From an uncultured Ruminococcus sp. (GTDB lineage: Bacteria > Bacillota > Clostridia > Oscillospirales > Ruminococcaceae), in the NCBI GenBank assembly GCA_947167535.1, contig CAMVIL010000030.1, positions 1 through 9,218 on the forward strand: a stretch of 9,218 nucleotides of DNA. The letters are read 5' to 3'. The notes under the pieces are model-generated. The model made no database searches and was not told the DNA's origin. It worked only from the letters and a program-made list of their open reading frames with translations. Below, piece after piece: positions 6,131 to 9,218 of the stretch. Every line of letters starts with the position of its first letter. Position 1 is the stretch's first letter. The translations under genes were made by a program, and so were the position numbers.

Positions 6131-6874
6131 ATGAGCATCACAGTCGATGAGATAGCAACTGCTGCGGAGAAAAAGCCTTCGCTGTCCGAAAGGCTGAAAG
6201 ACCTCCTTATAACGCTGATATGTTTTTTGCCGGGTGCGGTACTGCTTTTTGCCGTCGAACTATGGCTGATGAAGCAGAACGCAGGACTCTGGAGCACGGT
6301 ATCAGCGGCGGCGGGCGTGCTTCTGAATGCATCTCTGTACAAAATCTCGGGTATACGACCCTCGTGGCTTACAGTGGTTGCGTGCGTTGTGATGTGCTGC
6401 ATGGCAGCTGAGGCGGGACTTACGGTCAGGTACTCGGGGTACATGGCAAAATACAACAAAGACCATGCTCAGTGGTACCATCAGGCGCTGGATTACAGCA
6501 GGGCGGTGCAGTTGGGTATGGCGCCGGAGGACGCTCTGGTATACATCGAACCCAAGTGGCAGAAGGAGATCACGGGGCTGCTTGATGGCATGGCACCGGA
6601 CGAACGCAAGGCATGGTGCTACCACGCTTCGGTGGCGGAAAAGTGTCAGATGACGGGCGCCTGTATGGGAAAATTCAAGGTGCTTATCAACTCGGAACCA
6701 AAAATCGGCATCGAAAGAAGCTTCATAGAACAGCTGCGTCTGGATATGACGGACGAGAGCATGGATATGAGCAAATCTGTGACAGCCCTGAGTGCTCTGC
6801 TCTGGAATATCGTGATAAGTAAAGACAAAAAGCGCCGTATCGTAAAGCTGACGGACAGCAAAGTCACTTCGTAA
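6131..6874 (+). CDS. Three-span membrane protein of unknown function
   Basis: This 247-residue protein has a cytosolic-looking N-terminus (1-22), three hydrophobic spans at about 24-47, 53-71 and 78-97, and a soluble C-terminal half of about 150 residues. That half is helical and rich in Met, Trp, Lys and acidic residues, with Cys163, Cys171 and Cys177. I recognise no family. GGAGG at 6119-6123 lies 7 nt before ATG 6131, just after the stop of the zinc-ribbon gene, and no separate promoter is seen, so the two genes form one operon. No clear terminator follows, and the next signal is the S10 operon promoter 84 nt downstream. Confidence 0.75.
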   Translation: MSITVDEIATAAEKKPSLSERLKDLLITLICFLPGAVLLFAVELWLMKQNAGLWSTVSAAAGVLLNASLYKISGIRPSWLTVVACVVMCCMAAEAGLTVRYSGYMAKYNKDHAQWYHQALDYSRAVQLGMAPEDALVYIEPKWQKEITGLLDGMAPDERKAWCYHASVAEKCQMTGACMGKFKVLINSEPKIGIERSFIEQLRLDMTDESMDMSKSVTALSALLWNIVISKDKKRRIVKLTDSKVTS

Positions 6875-6957
6875 TAATGCACAAAATGAGCGGTGATCGT
6901 TGGCAAAATTTCTCTTACACAAACAGCTTTGATTTTGTTAATTTTCTGTAAAATCTA

Positions 6958-6986
6958 TTGCAAACGGTCGCCGTTTAGTATATAAT
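6958..6986 (+). promoter_or_regulatory. Sigma-A promoter of the S10 ribosomal protein operon
   Basis: TTGCAA (6958-6963), a 17-bp spacer and TATAAT (6981-6986) are present. A/T-rich sequence upstream (6925-6957) could act as an UP element, as expected for a growth-rate-driven ribosomal operon. Transcription would start near 6993. Confidence 0.8.
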
Positions 6987-6992
6987 ATGTAT

Positions 6993-7319
6993 TGCGTGAC
7001 TGCGACGGTACGGAATTACTAAAAGCAGTTCCGTACAATGATATGCGATGAAGCGGGAGGTTGCTGACGGTGCGTCAGGTAATTTCCGCCGAGTATGTCC
7101 GATTTTAAACCGGGCGGCTGTAATAACGAAGCACTGTGTGATGGCTTGTACTTCTTGCGAGGGGCGATTGTCGCCTTTTGTACGGGCAGGCTGTGCGTCT
7201 TATGGTCGGAAGCGGTAAAAGGCTTTCGGCATTTTTTATAGGACGGGCAGGAAACACACGGGAAAGTGGTTACAGTAGTCACCCCCAACAAAACATTACG
7301 CATCAAGGAGGCGATTTTA
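6993..7319 (+). ncRNA. Structured 5' leader of the S10 operon, candidate attenuator
   Basis: About 325 nt separate the predicted start from rpsJ and hold no credible gene. Hairpins seen: P1, GTACGGAA/TTCCGTAC (7008-7015 with 7029-7036). P2, GCGGGA/TTCCGC (7053-7058 with 7084-7089), enclosing CTGACG/CGTCAG (7064-7069 with 7073-7078). P3, GCCG/CGGC (7088-7091 with 7115-7118), enclosing TCCG/CGGG. P4, GCTTGTAC/GTACGGGC (7144-7151 with 7180-7187), enclosing GGCGA/TCGCC. A terminator hairpin follows at 7205-7237. P2 and P3 overlap at 7088-7089 and cannot both form fully. In E. coli the S10 operon is attenuated by L4 binding its leader; whether L4, encoded here as rplD, or another factor acts on this unrelated-looking leader is inference. 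Confidence 0.6.
7205..7237 (+). terminator. Intrinsic-terminator-like hairpin upstream of rpsJ
   Basis: A 9-bp stem, GTCGGAAGC (7205-7213) with GCTTTCGGC (7222-7230), including two G-U pairs, has an 8-nt loop and is followed by A and six T (7232-7237). It lies inside the predicted S10 operon transcript, 80 nt before the rpsJ start. If it works as a terminator it must be conditional. TTCCG sequences upstream (7029-7033, 7084-7088) could pair with CGGAA in its 5' arm. Confidence 0.65.
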
Positions 7320-7634
7320 GTGGCAGTCAATGAAAGGATCAGAATCAAGATCAAGGGCTATGAGCACGCGACCGTTGACGCTGCTGCTGCAAAGGTAGTA
7401 GACGTGGTTAAGCGCTCGGGCGCAAAGGTATCGGGACCCATCCCGCTGCCTACCGACAAGGAGATAGTTACTATCCTCCGCGCCGTTCACAAGTATAAGG
7501 ACAGCCGTGAGCAGTTTGAAATGAGAACTCACAAGAGACTTATCGACGTGATCAGACCCACCAAGGAAACAACTTCGGACCTTGAAAATCTTGAGCTTCC
7601 TGCCGGAGTCAGCATCGTAATGGAGATCAAGTAA
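7320..7634 (+). CDS. rpsJ: 30S ribosomal protein S10
   Basis: This 104-residue protein is a full-length S10, part of the head of the small ribosomal subunit; its homologue NusE also works in antitermination. The start is typical ([15 protein letters not shown]), as are GPIPLP at about 39-44, [14 protein letters not shown] at about 64-77 and the end [12 protein letters not shown]. It begins with GTG at 7320, preceded by AAGGAGG at 7305-7311 with an 8-nt gap. The upstream in-frame start at 7266 would add residues unlike S10 and precede the ribosome binding site. It is the first gene of the S10-spc cluster. Confidence 0.96.
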   Translation: MAVNERIRIKIKGYEHATVDAAAAKVVDVVKRSGAKVSGPIPLPTDKEIVTILRAVHKYKDSREQFEMRTHKRLIDVIRPTKETTSDLENLELPAGVSIVMEIK

Positions 7635-7644
7635 GTTCTCCCAA

Positions 7645-7664
7645 CGAGATCGCGTGCGATCTCG
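7645..7664 (+). other. Perfect 9-bp inverted repeat between rpsJ and rplC
   Basis: CGAGATCGC and GCGATCTCG flank a 2-nt centre, forming on RNA a stem of about eight pairs with a CGTG loop. It ends five bases before the AGGAGG of rplC. No T-run follows, so it is not a terminator. It may affect rplC initiation, mRNA stability or processing. Confidence 0.6.
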
Positions 7665-7683
7665 GAACTAGGAGGAAAAGAAA

Positions 7684-8319
7684 ATGCAGAAAGGTATCAT
7701 CGGTAAGAAGATCGGTATGACTCAGATCTTCGATGAGTCGGGAAAGGTTATTCCCGTAACTGTTGTTGAAGCAGGTCCCTGCGTAGTCGTTCAGAAGAAG
7801 ACTGTTGAGAACGACGGCTATGACGCAGTACAGCTCGGCTTCGGCGACATCAGAGCTAAGAGAGTGAACAAGCCCCTTGCAGGTCACTTCAAGAAGGCAG
7901 ACGTTGCACTCAAGAGAACTCTCAAGGAGTTCAGATTCGACGATTGCTCTGGACTTAACGTTAAAGACATAGTAAAGGCTGACACCTTTGAGGTAGGCGA
8001 CATCGTTGATGTAAGCGGTACTTCCAAGGGTAAAGGCTATGCTGGAACCATCAAGCGTCACAACAACGCAAGACTTAAGGAGACCCACGGTACAGGCCCT
8101 GTTCACAGACACGCAGGCTCCATGGGTGCTTGCTCTTCCCCTTCGAGAATCTACAAGGGTAAGTGCATGCCTGGTCAGCTCGGTAACGAGAAGGTGACCG
8201 TACAGAACCTTGAGGTAGTAAAGGTTGACGCTGAGAACAATCTTATCGCGATCAAGGGAGCGATCCCCGGTCCTAAGAACGGCACCGTTACCATCGTTGA
8301 TTGCGTTAAGAAGGCTTAA
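7684..8319 (+). CDS. rplC: 50S ribosomal protein L3
   Basis: This 211-residue protein is a full-length L3, which binds 23S rRNA early in large-subunit assembly and reaches to the peptidyl transferase centre. It has the family start [16 protein letters not shown], the conserved central loop [15 protein letters not shown] at about 114-128 followed by [12 protein letters not shown], and [17 protein letters not shown] toward the C-terminus. ATG 7684 has AGGAGG 8 nt upstream. It is the second gene of the S10 operon, with a hairpin at 7645-7664 in the gap before it. Confidence 0.96.
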   Translation: MQKGIIGKKIGMTQIFDESGKVIPVTVVEAGPCVVVQKKTVENDGYDAVQLGFGDIRAKRVNKPLAGHFKKADVALKRTLKEFRFDDCSGLNVKDIVKADTFEVGDIVDVSGTSKGKGYAGTIKRHNNARLKETHGTGPVHRHAGSMGACSSPSRIYKGKCMPGQLGNEKVTVQNLEVVKVDAENNLIAIKGAIPGPKNGTVTIVDCVKKA

Positions 8320-8337
8320 TGGAAGGAGGAAATTAAT

Positions 8338-8961
8338 ATGTCACAGATCACTGTAGTTGATATGAAGGGCAGCAAAGTATCCGACCTTGAGCTTAATGAT
8401 AAGGTGTTCGGTATCGAGCCTAACAAGGCTATAATGCACGCAATGGTTGTAAATTACCTCGCTAATCAGAGACAGGGCACACAGTCCACTCTTACCAGAA
8501 CTGAGGTATCCGGCGGCGGAAGAAAGCCCTGGAGACAGAAGGGAACCGGTCACGCAAGACAGGGTTCGACCAGATCTCCTCAGTGGGTACACGGCGGTAT
8601 CGCTCTTGGCCCTAAGCCCCGTGATTACAGCTATTCGATAAACAAGAAGGAAAAGAGACTTGCGATGAAGTCGGCTTTCTCTTCCAAGGTACTTGACAAC
8701 GATATGATCGTTGTTGACAAGATCGCACTCGACGGCTATAAGACCAAGACCGTAGTTGAGATGCTCAAGGCTCTCGGCTCCGAGAAGAAGGCTCTTATCG
8801 TTACCGAGAATGTTGATAACGTACTGGTAAAGAGTGCCGCTAACATCCCCGGAGTTAAGACCGCGACCGTAAACACTCTGAGCGTTTATGATATCCTTAA
8901 CCACGATAAGTTCATCGTTGTAAAGGACGCTGTCGCTAAGATCGAGGAGGTATATGCATAA
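8338..8961 (+). CDS. rplD: 50S ribosomal protein L4
   Basis: This 207-residue protein is a full-length L4, a primary 23S rRNA binder whose extended loop lines the exit tunnel. The loop motif is present at about 59-87 (GGGRKPWRQKGTGHARQG, then SPQWVHGG). The C-terminal globular part ends with a typical LSVYDILNHDKFIVVKDAV segment. ATG 8338 has AAGGAGG at 8323-8329. Its TAA stop overlaps the rplW ATG as TAATG. In E. coli L4 represses its own operon; that role here is possible but not shown. Confidence 0.96.
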   Translation: MSQITVVDMKGSKVSDLELNDKVFGIEPNKAIMHAMVVNYLANQRQGTQSTLTRTEVSGGGRKPWRQKGTGHARQGSTRSPQWVHGGIALGPKPRDYSYSINKKEKRLAMKSAFSSKVLDNDMIVVDKIALDGYKTKTVVEMLKALGSEKKALIVTENVDNVLVKSAANIPGVKTATVNTLSVYDILNHDKFIVVKDAVAKIEEVYA

Positions 8962-9217
8962 TGGAAAAGATCGCTTCTGATATCATCTTGCAGATGGCAA
9001 GTACACCTTCAAGGTGGCAAAGACCGCTACCAAGGTAGAGATCGCTAAGGCAGTTGAGACCCTCTTCGACGTAAAGGTATCTAAGGTAAACACCATAAGC
9101 GTTAAGGGCAAGGAAAAGAGAATGGGCAGATACGCTGGTTTCCGCCCCGATTGGAAGAAGGCTATCGTTACCGTTGAGGGTGACAAGACCATCGAATTCT
9201 TCGACGGCATGTTCTGA
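8961..9217 (+). pseudogene. rplW: 50S ribosomal protein L23, broken by an apparent internal deletion and frameshift
   Basis: L23 binds 23S rRNA at the tunnel exit and docks trigger factor and signal recognition particle. The start at ATG 8961 overlaps the rplD stop, has GAGGAGG at 8944-8950 and encodes MEKIASDIIL, a normal L23 beginning. That frame then runs to a TAG after 25 codons. The rest of L23, from ADGKYTFKVAKTATKVE to TIEFFDGMF with its TGA at 9215-9217, is in another frame from about 8990. The conserved segment expected between (roughly RP-V-TEK and a few residues) is missing. The 257-nt span is not a multiple of three, so the loss is 1 mod 3, most simply about 37 nt near 8987-8992. 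An assembly or sequencing error is as likely as a real mutation. The downstream fragment also has an in-frame GTG at 9014 with no good ribosome binding site. Confidence 0.75.
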
Positions 9218-9218
9218 T

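Noticed and set aside
7048..7218. A 56-codon open frame in the rpsJ leader, ending in the terminator loop, as a possible leader peptide.
   Set aside because: No ribosome binding site precedes its ATG, its composition is Arg/Cys-rich and unlike coding sequence of the window, and the same bases are explained by RNA hairpins.
7182..7251. Nine-base direct repeat ACGGGCAGG at 7182-7190 and 7243-7251 flanking the leader terminator, as a possible insertion or attachment scar.
   Set aside because: The repeat is short, there is nothing mobile between the copies, and chance or RNA pairing explains it as well.
8961..9040. Programmed -1 frameshifting in rplW.
   Set aside because: No slippery heptamer with a downstream structure is evident, and a shift would still leave the conserved N-terminal residues missing, so a deletion fits better.

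Overview
The window looks like a chromosomal segment from an anaerobic Clostridia-class Firmicute, most likely Oscillospiraceae (Ruminococcus-like). The basis is strong AAGGAGG-type ribosome binding sites, sigma-A promoters of near-perfect TTGACA-17-TATAAT type, a sporulation sigma-K gene, a short 136-residue peptide deformylase of a clostridial kind, and the order rpsJ-rplC-rplD-rplW. The lineage is inferred from gene types and not proven. No mobile element, CRISPR array or tRNA was seen.

Positions 1-2123: a P-type cation-transport ATPase (N-terminal 225 residues, running off the left edge) and a peptide deformylase gene lie in tandem on the minus strand. Each has its own exact-consensus promoter, and a 34-nt hairpin sits between them. 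A divergent plus-strand sigK follows, with a hydrophobic pro-sequence and a -10 that fits the mother-cell sigma-E/sigma-K type. A hairpin with a T-run separates sigK from the convergent nad operon.

Positions 2129-5210: a minus-strand operon for de novo NAD synthesis, nadB (L-aspartate oxidase) to nadC (quinolinate phosphoribosyltransferase). Two unrecognised small membrane-protein genes sit between them, and nadA is absent. The first of these appears frameshifted at a run of five G. Restoring the frame gives a plausible tail and an ATGA overlap with the next gene, a 48-residue single-span protein.

Positions 5377-6874: a divergent two-gene unit of unknown role: a zinc-ribbon protein with a probable bacterial PH-like domain, then a three-span membrane protein.

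Positions 6958-9218: the start of the S10 ribosomal protein operon. A sigma-A promoter is followed by a leader of about 325 nt with several hairpins and an intrinsic-terminator-like hairpin 80 nt before rpsJ, suggesting transcription attenuation. rpsJ, rplC and rplD look intact. rplW keeps its start and its C-terminal three quarters, but lacks the conserved N-terminal stretch and is out of frame, consistent with a deletion of roughly 37 nt. Because L23 is normally essential, and a second single-base lesion lies in the nad operon, sequence or assembly error should be considered first. The most interesting biology is the rpsJ leader and the two membrane proteins embedded in the nad operon.
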